Source: a virus. From it: DNA of 64,000 bases. The stretch covers positions 1 through 64,000 of the IMG/VR virus record IMGVR_UViG_3300045257_000207; one strand, written 5' to 3'. How positions within the stretch are numbered: the stretch's first letter is position 1; every line of letters starts with the position of its first letter. Of this stretch, positions 51,457 to 62,503 are shown one piece after another. The notes beneath the pieces are model-generated. The model was not told the origin of the DNA and did not search any database. It saw nothing but the letters and a program-made list of their open reading frames with translations. Position numbers and translations under genes: made by a program.

Positions 51457-54400
51457 ATGGCTGTAAAAAGTTTTAATGCCCGAACTGGCATATCAGTCGG
51501 TACCACCCCATTTGAATTGGTCGATGTTAACGGTGCAATAGTATTACCGGCATCTACAACAACCAAAGCCGGATTGAACGTAGCTCCCGGTTCGGCTCCG
51601 ACTTCTCCTGTAAACGGTGACCTGTGGTCAACGACTACAGGCTTTTTTGGTCGGGTAAACGGTGCAACGGTAGGGCCATTCTTAGACTCAACAGGTTCTG
51701 TCACTGGTAGTGCAGCTAGCTTGTCAATTGCCGGTCAATCTGGCCTATTGACGGTAACCGGTTTACTCAGCACAAACCGAGTTAAAACTGTAAGAGACGC
51801 AGCAGATACGATCCTTGAACTAGGTGGTTCATATACCCCAACAGGTACGTGGACGAACATGCCTCTCACAACTCCGGCAATTACCGGATTGGCGACTGGT
51901 AGCGGCGTTGCATCAGCGGCAACTGCGTCCACCTTAGCAGCACGTGATGCCAGCGGTAGTTTAACCGCAGTAAACCACATTGAAGGTTGGACAACTACAG
52001 CTACTGCTGCCGGTACAACCACAATGGCAGTGGGCGACAATTATCAACAGTTTTGGACTGGTTCGTCTACTCAAACTGTCAAACTCCCAACAACAAGCGT
52101 TGTAGCTGGTCAGCAATGGATGATCACCAACAACAGCACTGGTCTGGTCACAGTTCAGTCGTCTGGTGCGAACACCATCTTGATCCTTGGTGCTGGTACG
52201 TCCGCCGTTTTCACTTCTCTTGTAGCGACTCCAACAACAGCAGCTAACTGGAACGCCCAATATAACGGAACCAACGTTCAAACTGGTAAAGTAGCTACGA
52301 TCAATGGAACGATCACCCTAACCGGTACTGATGCGCAGACTTATACATTCCCGACAACATCAGCTACTTTAGCAAGAACAGATGCCGCCAATACATTTAC
52401 TGGCGTGCAGACGATGACTTCGCCAAACTTTACGACTCCGGTTCTTGGTACACCGACTTCTGGTAACTTAACGAACTGTACGTTCCCAACGCTCAACCAG
52501 AACAGCACAGGTAGTGCAGCAAGTTTGTCTATTTCTGGACAATCTGGTCTATTGACAGTAACAGGTCTTACCAGCACCAACCGAATCAAAACTGTAAGAG
52601 ACGCGGCAGATACCATCCTTGAATTGGGCGGTTCTTACACGCCAACAGGTACATGGACGAACATGCCTCTCACGACTCCGGCAATTACCGGATTGGCGAC
52701 TGGTAGTGGTGTGGCCTCTGCGGCGACAGCATCAACTCTTGCCGCTCGCGATGCGAATGCTAGCTTAACCGCTGTAAACATGATCGAAGGTTGGACAACC
52801 ACTGCTACAGCAGCAGGTACAACGACAATGGCGGTTGGTGACAACGCCCAGCAATTTTGGACTGGTTCTTCTACTCAAACTGTCAAACTCCCTACAACAG
52901 GTGTAGTTGCTGGGCAGCAATGGGTAATTACTAACAACAGCACTGGTCTGGTCACAGTTCAGTCGTCTGGTGCGAACACAATCCTGACTTTAGGTTCTTT
53001 GACTTCTGCGGTCTTCACTGCCGTTGTAGCAACTCCTACCACTGCGGCTAACTGGAATGCCCAATATAATGGCGTGAATGTTCAAACCGGTAAGGTAGCG
53101 ACAATCAACGGTACAATTACGTTAACTGGTACTGACGCACAAACCTATACATTCCCGACTACGTCCGCAACGCTAGCTCGTACTGACGCTGCCAACACCT
53201 TTACTGGTGTGCAGACAATGACATCGCCAAACTTTACGACCCCAGTTTTGGGAACGCCAACGTCAGGTAACTTAACGAACTGTACGTTCCCAACGCTCAA
53301 CCAGAACAGCACAGGTAGTGCAGCAAGTTTGTCTATTTCTGGACAGAGCGGCTTATTGACTGTAACCGGTTTGCTTAGCACCAACCGAATCAAGACCGTA
53401 AGAGACGCGGCAGATACCATCCTTGAATTGGGCGGTTCTTACACGCCAACAGGTACATGGACTTCCTTGACGATGGTGACGCCAGTTCTTGGTACTCCGA
53501 CATCTGGTAACTTAACGAACTGTACGTTCCCAACGTTCAACCAAAACACGACTGGTAGTGCAGCAAGTTTGTCTGTCTCTGGCCAGTCTGGGCTTATTAC
53601 GCTAACAGGCATCACCAGCACCAACCGAATCAAAACTGTAAGAGACGCAGCAGATACATTACTTGAGCTAGGTGGTTCATATACCCCAACCGGTACGTGG
53701 ACGAATATGCAGTTGACGACTCCAACTGTTACCACCAACATCACGGTTCCACTTGTACAAGGTACTAGCGGTACAGGTGGCACTGTCACGATTCGCGGTG
53801 GTACAGACACAACAGGCACTGTTGCATTAAATGCTGCGACAGTGAACTCCAGCGTATCTTCTCTTGTATTGTTTGGCACTCCAACATCTGTAACAGCGTT
53901 CGGTGCTGCTACATCACTCGCGATGGGTGCCACAACAGGTACCACGACTGTCAACAACAGTTTGGTTATTACCGGTCAATTGATCGTCAAGGGTGGAAGC
54001 ACGATCACCTTGAACGAAGGTACGTTGAACATTGAAGATAAGATATTGTACTTGGGTGCAGTAGCTTCAACTTCAGGCTTGGTAGGTACATCCGCGAATG
54101 GTTCTGCTGTAGTTACAGCATTGACTTCTACCGCAGGAATCATACAAGGAATGGTTGTCACTACATCCGCTGGTTCCTTGACTCTTGCGGCTAACACGAC
54201 AGTTCTAAGTGTTGATAGTTTGACCCAGATCACATTGAGCAATAACTTTGGCGGTTCTGGTACTACTACAACGTTGACATTTAGCATCAGCGGTTCTTCT
54301 TCAAATGGTTCTGCCGTTGTAACAGCAATGACAACCACTGCCGGATTGATTCCGGGTATGGGCGTAACAGTTACATCCGGTTCGTTGACCTTGGCCGGTG

Positions 54401-55644
54401 GTACAGTTATCAGCAGCGTCGATAGCGCAACACAGATCACATTGAGCAATAACTTTGGCGGTTCTGGTACACCGACAGCCTTGGCATTTGGTGGCGCTAC
54501 AGATACGACGGCCAATGGTGGCGGGTTGACAATTCGCGGAACGTCCGATAAGACGATTCTATGGGATAGCACGAACAGTAACTTCACATCTTCTGAAAAT
54601 TGGAACTTGGTCACTGGTAAAGTATACAAGATCAACAACGTTTCAGTATTGAGTGCAACTACTCTTGGTTCTGCCGTTGTCGCTTCTTCGTTGACAAGTG
54701 TTGGCACATTAACATCGTTGACTACTTCTGGACAGATTACATCTACCCTTTCAACTGGTACGGCTCCATTCGTTGTTTCATCTACCACTTTGGTAGCGAA
54801 CTTGGCAGCACAGACAGCCGTTACTGCAACGAATATTGCTAGTGGTGCAATAGCACAATTAGTTTATCAGACCGGTGCGGGGGCTACTGGATTCATTTCT
54901 GCTGGCTCTACTTCACAGGTATTGGTAGGTTCTGCAACGACGCCTACATGGTCGAATACTCCAACGTTGACAGGTACTAACTTCACAGGCATTCCACTCG
55001 CTACTGCGGTTACCGGTAACCTTTCAGTCAACAATCTTAACTCTGGTACTTCTGCATCGTCCTCCACATTCTGGCGTGGTGACGGTACATGGGCAACTCC
55101 GGGCGGTGGTGGTACTGTTACATCTATTCCTGACGGTTCAACCAACGGCGTAACGTGGACAGTTGCAACTCGCACTTCGACACCTACCTTCACTTTCTCT
55201 CTTGGTGCAATTACCCCATCTTCAGTGGTCGCCTCCGGTTCGATAACCGCAGGTACAGGCGGATTGATTGCGGGTTCCGGAACAACAACTTCCGATGTTA
55301 TGACTTCTGGTGCAATGTATTTGCAGCGTGCTGGCGCTCTAACAACTTCCGCCGTTACATTGGTCAACTTGGATACGTGGGCAGCCGCTACTTATCGCAG
55401 TGCCAAGTATGTCATTCAAGTCATTGACACGGTATCCGGTAATATCTATATAAGTGAAGTCTTGGTAGCCAAGGATAACTCGAATACCGTTTACATTACT
55501 GAATACGGTGTTATTCAAAGTGCGTCCAGTTTGGTTACGTTCTCTGCCGACTATGACGGTTCAACCAACATTCGTCTGCGTATAACCCCAGCTTCCACGA
55601 ATAGCACTCAATTCAAGTTCCAAGCAGTGATATTTAATATCTAA
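51457..55644 (+). CDS. Long tail fibre protein with 268-residue tandem repeats
   Basis: 1,395 residues. After an N-terminal [22 protein letters not shown] motif come two near-complete repeats of 268 residues beginning [18 protein letters not shown], then two shorter partial copies. A second duplication of 69 residues (NGSAVVTA...[11 protein letters not shown]) follows near residue 880. Near the end is [17 protein letters not shown], then a C-terminal module related to that of the preceding fibre. Fibres recognise the host surface; the repeats give length. GGGAG precedes the ATG. Confidence 0.85.
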   Translation: MAVKSFNARTGISVGTTPFELVDVNGAIVLPASTTTKAGLNVAPGSAPTSPVNGDLWSTTTGFFGRVNGATVGPFLDSTGSVTGSAASLSIAGQSGLLTVTGLLSTNRVKTVRDAADTILELGGSYTPTGTWTNMPLTTPAITGLATGSGVASAATASTLAARDASGSLTAVNHIEGWTTTATAAGTTTMAVGDNYQQFWTGSSTQTVKLPTTSVVAGQQWMITNNSTGLVTVQSSGANTILILGAGTSAVFTSLVATPTTAANWNAQYNGTNVQTGKVATINGTITLTGTDAQTYTFPTTSATLARTDAANTFTGVQTMTSPNFTTPVLGTPTSGNLTNCTFPTLNQNSTGSAASLSISGQSGLLTVTGLTSTNRIKTVRDAADTILELGGSYTPTGTWTNMPLTTPAITGLATGSGVASAATASTLAARDANASLTAVNMIEGWTTTATAAGTTTMAVGDNAQQFWTGSSTQTVKLPTTGVVAGQQWVITNNSTGLVTVQSSGANTILTLGSLTSAVFTAVVATPTTAANWNAQYNGVNVQTGKVATINGTITLTGTDAQTYTFPTTSATLARTDAANTFTGVQTMTSPNFTTPVLGTPTSGNLTNCTFPTLNQNSTGSAASLSISGQSGLLTVTGLLSTNRIKTVRDAADTILELGGSYTPTGTWTSLTMVTPVLGTPTSGNLTNCTFPTFNQNTTGSAASLSVSGQSGLITLTGITSTNRIKTVRDAADTLLELGGSYTPTGTWTNMQLTTPTVTTNITVPLVQGTSGTGGTVTIRGGTDTTGTVALNAATVNSSVSSLVLFGTPTSVTAFGAATSLAMGATTGTTTVNNSLVITGQLIVKGGSTITLNEGTLNIEDKILYLGAVASTSGLVGTSANGSAVVTALTSTAGIIQGMVVTTSAGSLTLAANTTVLSVDSLTQITLSNNFGGSGTTTTLTFSISGSSSNGSAVVTAMTTTAGLIPGMGVTVTSGSLTLAGGTVISSVDSATQITLSNNFGGSGTPTALAFGGATDTTANGGGLTIRGTSDKTILWDSTNSNFTSSENWNLVTGKVYKINNVSVLSATTLGSAVVASSLTSVGTLTSLTTSGQITSTLSTGTAPFVVSSTTLVANLAAQTAVTATNIASGAIAQLVYQTGAGATGFISAGSTSQVLVGSATTPTWSNTPTLTGTNFTGIPLATAVTGNLSVNNLNSGTSASSSTFWRGDGTWATPGGGGTVTSIPDGSTNGVTWTVATRTSTPTFTFSLGAITPSSVVASGSITAGTGGLIAGSGTTTSDVMTSGAMYLQRAGALTTSAVTLVNLDTWAAATYRSAKYVIQVIDTVSGNIYISEVLVAKDNSNTVYITEYGVIQSASSLVTFSADYDGSTNIRLRITPASTNSTQFKFQAVIFNI
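51706..53712 (+). repeat. 804-bp coding tandem repeat (2 full, 2 partial copies)
   Basis: Copies begin with GGTAGTGCAGC at 51706, 52510, 53314 and 53554. The first two are 804 bases long (268 codons); the third is cut to 240 bases and the fourth is also partial. Identity at the nucleotide level is high, with long unchanged stretches, so the array is young or kept alike by recombination. Confidence 0.85.
54097..54510 (+). repeat. 207-bp coding tandem duplication
   Basis: Two adjacent copies, beginning AATGGTTCTGC at 54097 and at 54304, encode the 69-residue unit NGSAVVTA...[11 protein letters not shown]. Confidence 0.75.
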
Positions 55645-55671
55645 TAGAGTTTTGCGCATTTATTGGTGGCG

Positions 55672-55679
55672 CATAAATA
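55672..55679 (+). promoter_or_regulatory. Late promoter box CATAAATA (long fibre 2)
   Basis: Seven of eight positions; 40 bases before the ATG at 55720, with ATGGAG between. Confidence 0.65.
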
Positions 55680-55719
55680 CTACCATACAAAAATAGTCAT
55701 TTAATGGAGAGTGAAGTTA

Positions 55720-58700
55720 ATGACAACCGTAAATTCGAACTTCAAGGTTAAGTATAACCTTGACGTTCTAGGGACAGGCTTATCTACGATAGCCGGTTCA
55801 TTAACTATCAGTTCTTTATTAACTACAGCAGCCTCAGCCACAGGTTCTGCTGGTCTAAATTTGCCCCATGGTGCAGCACCAACAAGTCCAGTTAATGGAG
55901 ATTTTTGGTCAACGACTACAGGATTTTTTGGTCGAGTAAACGGTGCAACTATCGGCCCGCTTTTAGATTCTACAGGTACCATCACAAATGCAACAAATGC
56001 AGCAAACGCGGCAACGGCGGACAGTTCTAGCAATTCCGTCATGTTCCCGACGTTTGTATCGGCAACAGGTGGCAATGAAGCTCTAAAAACAGCCAGTTCA
56101 TTATTCACGGTCAACCCCTCAACTGGTCATCTAGGCATCGGCGGCAATGCTGGTGGCAACAACAGCCTGTACATCACTGGTACTTCCTTCGGCACTGCTG
56201 CCACCGTCTACGGGATGATGAATGACGCTACTATCCCCGTGACTGCTACCTCTGCCTGCAATGTGTATAGCACGAATACCTCAACGACGGCAGGTACCTA
56301 CACGACAGCAAATATGCGACACTTCATCGCCCAGTTTGGTACTGTTGGGCAGGGCAATACAATCACCAATATGTATGGGTTCCAATCCCCGGCAACAACG
56401 GCTAACAATGCGACGGTGAACTATGGTTTCAATGGTGGCCTTGCAGTCAATACGAACGTCAACAACGGGCAGGCAGCAGCGACCATAACCAACGTAGCGG
56501 TGACTTCTAACGTAGCTACTCTGACAGTATCAGCACCTCATGGTTATACAACAAACACTGTAATCACAGTTGCAGCCACTACCCACACTCAATTGAACGG
56601 CTCTGGCATTGTTTGCATCGCAGGCACTACGGGTTCAACAATTGTCTATAACTGGACGACGGCAAACATCAGTTCTGTTGCAGATACGGGTTCTGTTACC
56701 CCGGCTTTTAACTGGAACTTCTATGCAGCAGGTACTGCTCCCAATTACATGCGTGGCAACCTGATTATCGGTACCTCCAACACGGATAACGGTACTGACA
56801 AACTTCAACTTACTGGGTCTGCCACGTTCACAGATCAAGTCAAGAGTACCCTATCGACTGGCACTGCACCTTTCGTAGTAGCCAGCACTACACAGGTAGC
56901 AAACCTGAACGTCGCTACCGCTGGTAATATTGCATCTGGTGCTGTTAATCAAATTTTATATCAAACTGGCGCAGGAGCCACAGGTTTCATCGCAACTGGA
57001 AACAATGGTGTACTTGTCACTGACGGTTCGGGTGTACCTACTATCAGCAGCACTTTACCTACCGGGTTGTCTATACCGGGTGCGTTGATGTCTACAAGCA
57101 ATGCGGTAACTGCTGCGGGTACTACGCAAGGCACTGCTACCGCGCTCACGAGCGACTTCAACGTAGTGACCACGGTAGGTTCTGGTCAAGGTGTTGTACT
57201 GCAAACTTCGGTGGCAGGTAAGACAGTAGTTGTTGTCAACAAAGGTGCAAATGCACTGCTCGTCTACCCAGCAACAAGCGGATTTATTGATTCTCTACTC
57301 GTGAACGTAGCCATCAGTCTACCAGTCAACTGCTGGATAGAATTCAATGCCTCGTCTACGACCCATTGGCAATCTACTGCAAATGCTCTAATCAATGCCA
57401 GTGGAGTATCAGGTGTTCTTTCAACCGCCAACTTAGGCACTGGCACGCAGACCAGTGTTACTTTCCTACGTGGTGATGGAACTTGGTCATCGACGCTCAC
57501 GGGTAACAGTTTTACTCAGGACAACACTGGCGCAGCCGCACAGTTGTCCCACATTTTCAATACGGACACGGGCCAGATTGCTCAGTTTTCGTGGAAAACA
57601 GGCAACTCTGCTCGCTGGACAATGGGTAAGAATGGAACAGCAGAAGGCGGGTCTAACGCGGGATCAGACTTTTTCCTTACTCCATTCGACGATAGTGGTT
57701 CATCGTTGGGCAATGCGTTCAAAGTCACTCGTTCTACCGGCCTAGTGTCAATAACTAATCAGGCCACTGTGGGTATAAACACCCTGACGGCGACTAGCGG
57801 CCCAATCGCCACTCTCAGTACGCTGGTCGCAGGTACCAGCTACACTAATGGCAGCTACACCAACGTCGCCCTGACTGGTGGTTCAGGTAGCAAGGCCCTT
57901 GCCAACATCACCGTCTCAGGCACAGTGGTCACGGTCTGCACCTTGGTAAGAGGCGGCTCGCGTTACTCCGTGGGTGACGTTCTCAGTGCGGCAAACACAG
58001 ACATTGGTGGTACTGGTTCAGGTTTCACTATCACGGTAGCAACGACCACTCCTGCAACCCTATATGTGACAGACGCAAGTACCGCCACGATTCGCCTTGA
58101 ATCACAGGTAACCGCAGCGACCGCCAACCAACAGATGGGTGCAATCTACTTCGCCACCCGTGACGTTAACGCTGGTGCTACGGGCGACATTGCTTACATT
58201 GAGGGTGTAACTGTAGGTACGACGGGTGGTGGTGCGCTTAGGTTCTATACGGCACCCGCTGCGTCTGCTACTGCCCTTGCGTTGACTGTCAACTCGGACA
58301 AGAGCCTAACCTTCGGTGGTACATTGGGTGCTGCTACATTTACTGGCCTCGTAACGACAGTAGCCTCTGCAACGGGCACTGCTGGTTTCAATCTTCCTCA
58401 TGGTGCAGCACCAACAAGTCCAGTCAATGGTGATATGTGGACTACCTCTGCAGGTGGTCTATTCACTAGGATCAATGGCGCGACGAAAACATCGGCATTC
58501 CTAGAGGGTGCTACATTCACTGGACTCTTGACGACAGTAGCCTCTGCAACAGGCACAGCTGGATTCAACGTACCTCATGGCTCTGCCCCAACCTCACCTG
58601 TCAACGGAGACGTTTGGACTACGACTGCAGGCATGTTCGCGCGGATCAATGGCGGTACAATCGGACCGTTCGGTGCAGCAGGATCAACCGCGAACATCAC

Positions 58701-59751
58701 TGGCGGTACAACAGGACAGATTCCATATCAGACTGGAGTAAGCACAACTGGATTTACCGGCCCCGGCTCTGCTGGACAAGTGCTGCAATCTGCTGGTGCT
58801 GCGCAGCCTGTGTATTCGACTGCTACCTATCCTGCAACTGGCGGCGCCAACCTGACGCACCTAGCATCCAACGGCACCAACTGGGTCAACACAACCAGCA
58901 CGTATGCAGACACTTTCTCAGCAGGTACAGTTTTGGTTGCAGCAACTGGCAATACTGTCACAGGTGTCTCAACTCTACCATCAGGTCTTACAGTTCCGGG
59001 ATTGCTGACCGCAACAAACAACGCTGTGGCGGCGGCAGGATCAAGTCAGAGTGATGCAACAGCTTTGACAAATGATTTCAACGTAGTTACCTCCAGTACA
59101 AGCACACAGGGTGTGGTGCTGCAGACTCCTGTGGCTGGTAAGACGGTTGTCGTTGTGAATCAAAGCAATTCCTACACGACCGTCTACCCACCGTCGGGTT
59201 GTACGATTGACAAGCTAGGCACGAACGTCGGAATCAGGCTGCTTGACGGCCAGCGCGCAGAGTTTAACGCGATGGACGCCACCCACTGGTATTCCACGCT
59301 GGCCGGGATCCGAATCGTCGGACCGTTCCTTAGCGTCGACAACTACCAGTCAGCGGGTACCTCGGCAAATCTCTATGTAGTATCCGACGCCACCCAGATG
59401 GCCGCAGTACGTTTTGCAGTAGGTTCAGGTCCGTCACTGCGCTGGTCTGTCTACAAAGACACAACAACTGAGGCTGGCTCAAATACAGGCTCAAACCTTG
59501 TCATTGCCACCCACGCTGATGGTGCTGGTTCGGCTCCTGTAGCTGGCACGCCAGTCGTTACTGTCAGTCGAGCCGACGGTTCGGTAGTTGCGACAGGTAG
59601 CATCCAAACGCCCATGGTAATGGGACAGCATGTGTTGGGCGCGAACTACATAGTCACAGCAGGATATTACGTTGTTGTGTCACGCTACCTTGAAATTGCA
59701 TCAGGATTCACCTTAGAAATGGGCATTGACGCCGACTTGGAGATCGTATGA
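55720..59751 (+). CDS. Second long tail fibre protein
   Basis: 1,343 residues from ATG 55720 (GGAG ten bases before); the frame extends three codons to a GTG. The [22 protein letters not shown] motif found once in the previous fibre occurs three times here (near residues 50, 905 and 960). A module of about 110 residues (TALTSDFNVVT..GVVLQT..GKTVVVVN) occurs twice, near 470 and 1110. The C-terminus differs from the other two fibres. Codon choice becomes more GC-rich from about base 58,200. Overlaps the next gene by four bases (ATGA). Confidence 0.82.
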   Translation: MTTVNSNFKVKYNLDVLGTGLSTIAGSLTISSLLTTAASATGSAGLNLPHGAAPTSPVNGDFWSTTTGFFGRVNGATIGPLLDSTGTITNATNAANAATADSSSNSVMFPTFVSATGGNEALKTASSLFTVNPSTGHLGIGGNAGGNNSLYITGTSFGTAATVYGMMNDATIPVTATSACNVYSTNTSTTAGTYTTANMRHFIAQFGTVGQGNTITNMYGFQSPATTANNATVNYGFNGGLAVNTNVNNGQAAATITNVAVTSNVATLTVSAPHGYTTNTVITVAATTHTQLNGSGIVCIAGTTGSTIVYNWTTANISSVADTGSVTPAFNWNFYAAGTAPNYMRGNLIIGTSNTDNGTDKLQLTGSATFTDQVKSTLSTGTAPFVVASTTQVANLNVATAGNIASGAVNQILYQTGAGATGFIATGNNGVLVTDGSGVPTISSTLPTGLSIPGALMSTSNAVTAAGTTQGTATALTSDFNVVTTVGSGQGVVLQTSVAGKTVVVVNKGANALLVYPATSGFIDSLLVNVAISLPVNCWIEFNASSTTHWQSTANALINASGVSGVLSTANLGTGTQTSVTFLRGDGTWSSTLTGNSFTQDNTGAAAQLSHIFNTDTGQIAQFSWKTGNSARWTMGKNGTAEGGSNAGSDFFLTPFDDSGSSLGNAFKVTRSTGLVSITNQATVGINTLTATSGPIATLSTLVAGTSYTNGSYTNVALTGGSGSKALANITVSGTVVTVCTLVRGGSRYSVGDVLSAANTDIGGTGSGFTITVATTTPATLYVTDASTATIRLESQVTAATANQQMGAIYFATRDVNAGATGDIAYIEGVTVGTTGGGALRFYTAPAASATALALTVNSDKSLTFGGTLGAATFTGLVTTVASATGTAGFNLPHGAAPTSPVNGDMWTTSAGGLFTRINGATKTSAFLEGATFTGLLTTVASATGTAGFNVPHGSAPTSPVNGDVWTTTAGMFARINGGTIGPFGAAGSTANITGGTTGQIPYQTGVSTTGFTGPGSAGQVLQSAGAAQPVYSTATYPATGGANLTHLASNGTNWVNTTSTYADTFSAGTVLVAATGNTVTGVSTLPSGLTVPGLLTATNNAVAAAGSSQSDATALTNDFNVVTSSTSTQGVVLQTPVAGKTVVVVNQSNSYTTVYPPSGCTIDKLGTNVGIRLLDGQRAEFNAMDATHWYSTLAGIRIVGPFLSVDNYQSAGTSANLYVVSDATQMAAVRFAVGSGPSLRWSVYKDTTTEAGSNTGSNLVIATHADGAGSAPVAGTPVVTVSRADGSVVATGSIQTPMVMGQHVLGANYIVTAGYYVVVSRYLEIASGFTLEMGIDADLEIV

Positions 59752-61001
59752 GTTACCAGACCTTTACAAAAACCGCAGCACCCGCTGCACCCGCTGCAAA
59801 CAAACTAACACAGTACGTCGATACTGCTGATCGTCGGCCAAAAGCCATCGATGACAACGGTGTGATCTCTGTGATGACGACAGGAGCATCGTTCGATCGA
59901 AACATCATCGACAACGGTGGCTTCACCGTACAACAGCGTGTTGCTACAGCATCGACAGCGATCGCCGGTGTCTCTACAACAACTCGGGCCGGCGTGGTCG
60001 CAGATCGCTGGGCAGTAACGACATCCGTTGCGTCCAACCTGAACTGGGCGCAGATCGATACCAACGGTGCCCAGGACACTGGCTTACAGTCTCGTTACTA
60101 CGGTTCGATCATCTCCTCATCTGCTGGTAAGAAAGTAATGATCTCACAGTGGGTGATCGGCTCAGCGATGGCTCACCTGAGAGGTCAAAAGGTTCGCGTC
60201 AGCATCAAACACAACCAGAAGGTGGGTACCGGTCAGACTTTCAGAATGGGCCTGCTGCAACTCAATGCATCAGGTACTGTCGATGTATCGCCAGCGTTTC
60301 TGACAGGTGCATGGTCAACTACAACTGGTGTTGATCCAGCATGGGGAACCAACCTTGCTGTGATTGCTCCCGATGCAAGCCCGACCGCTGAAAACGGAAC
60401 CAACGGCGCCTCGTGGTGTACAGTGACATCCGTCGCGACCACGTGGACTAAGAGTTCTGCCGTGTTCACGATCCCAACCAACGCGAAGAACCTTGTGATG
60501 GTGTTCTTCTCTGATGCTACCGGTGGTACGACTGATAACATCAGTATTGCGGAAGCCCAAATTACACAAGGCACGGCGATTGTGGATTATGCAGAACCTC
60601 CGCTTGCTGAAACTCTTGTAAGATGCCAAAGATTCTTTTGCAAATCTTTCCCGCTTACTGTAGTGCCTGCCGCATCCCTGTCAGAAGCTACGGCGGGTTC
60701 TGGAGTGTGCAGTATTATTGGATTAGCGGGTGCAACTGCGCTCGCTGTGCATATTCCCATTCAATTTCCCGTGCAGATGTGGAAAACTCCTGTTACCTTG
60801 ACGTACTTCACTCCTACCGCCTCTGGCGCACAGGCGTTCAGATTAGATGGAACCTCCCCTGCCGCGCAAACCGCAACCGCCTCAAGAACTAGCTCTCTTA
60901 CTGATCGCGGCGTTCTTTGTACTGCAACTGGTGATGCTAGTGGTGTAGTTGGTAACTTGGTAGGTGTGCATTACACAGCCGATGCAGAAATAGTCGCCTA
61001 A
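59748..61001 (+). CDS. Fibre-tip protein with carbohydrate-binding-like domain
   Basis: 417 residues, coupled to the long fibre by an ATGA overlap. Residues about 50-85 read NIIDNGGFTVQQR and later VVADRWAV, then a beta-sandwich to about 290 (KVRVSIKHNQ, AQITQGTAIVDYAEP). This N-GGF-x-QR...DRW pattern is common in phage tail proteins with CBM-like sandwich domains that bind sugars. The final 120 residues are an unassigned beta-rich domain. It is a good candidate for the receptor-contact subunit. GC-rich codon use suggests recent exchange. Confidence 0.72.
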   Translation: MSYQTFTKTAAPAAPAANKLTQYVDTADRRPKAIDDNGVISVMTTGASFDRNIIDNGGFTVQQRVATASTAIAGVSTTTRAGVVADRWAVTTSVASNLNWAQIDTNGAQDTGLQSRYYGSIISSSAGKKVMISQWVIGSAMAHLRGQKVRVSIKHNQKVGTGQTFRMGLLQLNASGTVDVSPAFLTGAWSTTTGVDPAWGTNLAVIAPDASPTAENGTNGASWCTVTSVATTWTKSSAVFTIPTNAKNLVMVFFSDATGGTTDNISIAEAQITQGTAIVDYAEPPLAETLVRCQRFFCKSFPLTVVPAASLSEATAGSGVCSIIGLAGATALAVHIPIQFPVQMWKTPVTLTYFTPTASGAQAFRLDGTSPAAQTATASRTSSLTDRGVLCTATGDASGVVGNLVGVHYTADAEIVA

Positions 61002-61015
61002 CAGGAGAAATAAAC

Positions 61016-61330
61016 ATGGCAACAGCACTATCTGATTTAACCTCGCTTGTAACTTCTTTGTTGAGAGGAACTGCCCCGACCAATCAACAGCTTCTCAACA
61101 TAGGTACATCATATTTGTACTATATGACGGATGCGGATGTAGCCAATTTGTTAAATAATCAGGGACTTACAAAAGCAACTCTTACCAACGAACAAATTGC
61201 TAATATAGTATTGATAATAATGCGGACTAACTTGAAATCTTATTGTGTTCAAGCTGGACGTGATGCCGCCAATGCAGCAAATGCGGCGGCGGCGCAATCG
61301 GCAGGCGATAGCAATGCTACAGGTTTCTAA
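61016..61330 (+). CDS. Unassigned small protein
   Basis: 104 residues with AGGAG before the ATG. Mostly helical, with an Ala/Asn-rich tail (RDAANAANAAAAQSAGD). It sits between the fibre tip and the cysteine protease, 17 bases from the latter, and is probably co-expressed. It might be a virion or fibre assembly factor; no family is recognised. Confidence 0.65.
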   Translation: MATALSDLTSLVTSLLRGTAPTNQQLLNIGTSYLYYMTDADVANLLNNQGLTKATLTNEQIANIVLIIMRTNLKSYCVQAGRDAANAANAAAAQSAGDSNATGF

Positions 61331-61347
61331 CTAATCAAGGACAACAC

Positions 61348-62184
61348 ATGATAGACCAAACCACAACTGATACTGTAATTAATGGGGCAATTCCATCCGT
61401 TAAGGATTCAAGGGATCATGTTTATATAGCAAAGACTACAACACAACCTGTTTCTAGTGGCCTTTTCTCATCTTTACTAAAAGCGTTACTGAATTTGTTC
61501 AGTCTAAGCTGGTGGAAAAGTTTGTTCTCAGGTGGTACTTATTCGCCATCTTCAACTACATTGCCTACATCCTTTTCTTGTGATATTAGTAAATTGCCAC
61601 CAGCGTTCAATCAATTAGAAATGGACTGTGTGGCCAATGGACTCGCTGTTATGATGTTACAAGCGGGAACAATTATGCCATCGCGACTTGCCTTGTGGTG
61701 GGGTGCTAGAGAGATAGCAGGAACACAAACGCAAGACGTGGGTGTGAATATCAAGGATGTATTCAAAACTGCGGTAATCGGCGTACCTTCGGAAATAGAA
61801 TGGCCTTATGACAAGACAAAATGGATGGATGAGCCACCCTCTCTGCATACCGTATCTATTAGCGAATACAAGGCAGTCAGTCAAACTCAACATGATATCA
61901 TGGATGCCATATACAACGGATTCCTCGTTGGAATTGGGTTCACCATGCATAAATCATTCATGACATTATGGACAGATCACACGAACATATTGATACCCAT
62001 GCCTACATCTAGTGATCCAGTAATGGGAGGACATTTTGGCGTTCTCGTAGGATACACGCCAGACTATGTTATTATGCGCAATAGTTTCGGCCCGAAGTGG
62101 GGACAAGTAGGTTACTGTCATTTGCCGTGGGCTTTTGTACTTGATTACATTGTGACTACGGATTTGTGGGTAATTTCAAAATAA
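61348..62184 (+). CDS. Papain-like (C1A-type) cysteine protease
   Basis: 278 residues. The papain triad can be placed: FNQLEMDCVANGLAV gives Q89 and C94, GGHFGVLVGYTPDY gives H229, and VIMRNSFGPKWGQVGY gives N245, with the usual W-G-x-x-G-Y closing. Residues 1-75 are a Ser/Thr-rich pro-like or linker region with one hydrophobic stretch (about 40-60). A complete triad in a phage gene at the end of a fibre operon suggests processing of virion or fibre proteins, or an action on host proteins. AAGGA precedes the ATG. Confidence 0.8.
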   Translation: MIDQTTTDTVINGAIPSVKDSRDHVYIAKTTTQPVSSGLFSSLLKALLNLFSLSWWKSLFSGGTYSPSSTTLPTSFSCDISKLPPAFNQLEMDCVANGLAVMMLQAGTIMPSRLALWWGAREIAGTQTQDVGVNIKDVFKTAVIGVPSEIEWPYDKTKWMDEPPSLHTVSISEYKAVSQTQHDIMDAIYNGFLVGIGFTMHKSFMTLWTDHTNILIPMPTSSDPVMGGHFGVLVGYTPDYVIMRNSFGPKWGQVGYCHLPWAFVLDYIVTTDLWVISK

Positions 62185-62197
62185 CATAATCAAACGC

Positions 62198-62226
62198 TTG
62201 ACAACGTAATAAAAGTCAAATATAAT
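62198..62226 (+). promoter_or_regulatory. Perfect consensus sigma70 promoter
   Basis: TTGACA, 17-base spacer, TATAAT: full match to the bacterial vegetative consensus, 27 bases before the ATG at 62253. It should be recognised by unmodified host RNA polymerase immediately after infection. Confidence 0.88.
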
Positions 62227-62252
62227 CCACCAAACCATCAAAGGAGATTTAC

Positions 62253-62480
62253 ATGGATCAGGCAAAGCAGAACGAACTCAATGCACTACAAATCCTAGCC
62301 AAGGCTGGAGAATTTTACGTCAATACGTTGGATGATCTTGCAAAGAATTTTGTTGGCCCACAGGTTAATGCGGCAGTTCAGATTTTCAATCAAATTTTGA
62401 CAGAACGGCACGGAGTGCAACCGGCCCCGGTTGACGCACCACCGGCTCCAGTTGCACCAGCAGCAAGCAACGACGAGTAA
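62253..62480 (+). CDS. Unassigned small early-type protein
   Basis: 75 residues with AAGGAG. Residues 1-50 are a predicted amphipathic helix pair; the rest is a Pro/Ala/Val tail. It has no recognisable family. Its consensus promoter implies strong early expression, and the tRNA and next gene are on the same strand behind it. Confidence 0.7.
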   Translation: MDQAKQNELNALQILAKAGEFYVNTLDDLAKNFVGPQVNAAVQIFNQILTERHGVQPAPVDAPPAPVAPAASNDE

Positions 62481-62503
62481 GATCGAGCAGTTGCACACTA
62501 CGA

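Noticed and set aside
51706-53712. Repeat array considered as a CRISPR or other non-coding array
   Set aside because: Units are 804 bases, in frame and coding. No short direct repeats with unique spacers occur anywhere in the window.
53439-55367. Reverse-strand open frames of 166-270 codons inside the long fibres
   Set aside because: Val/Pro-rich translations reflect the Thr/Gly-rich fibre codons read backwards; no ribosome sites, and the forward frame is intact with clear fibre motifs.
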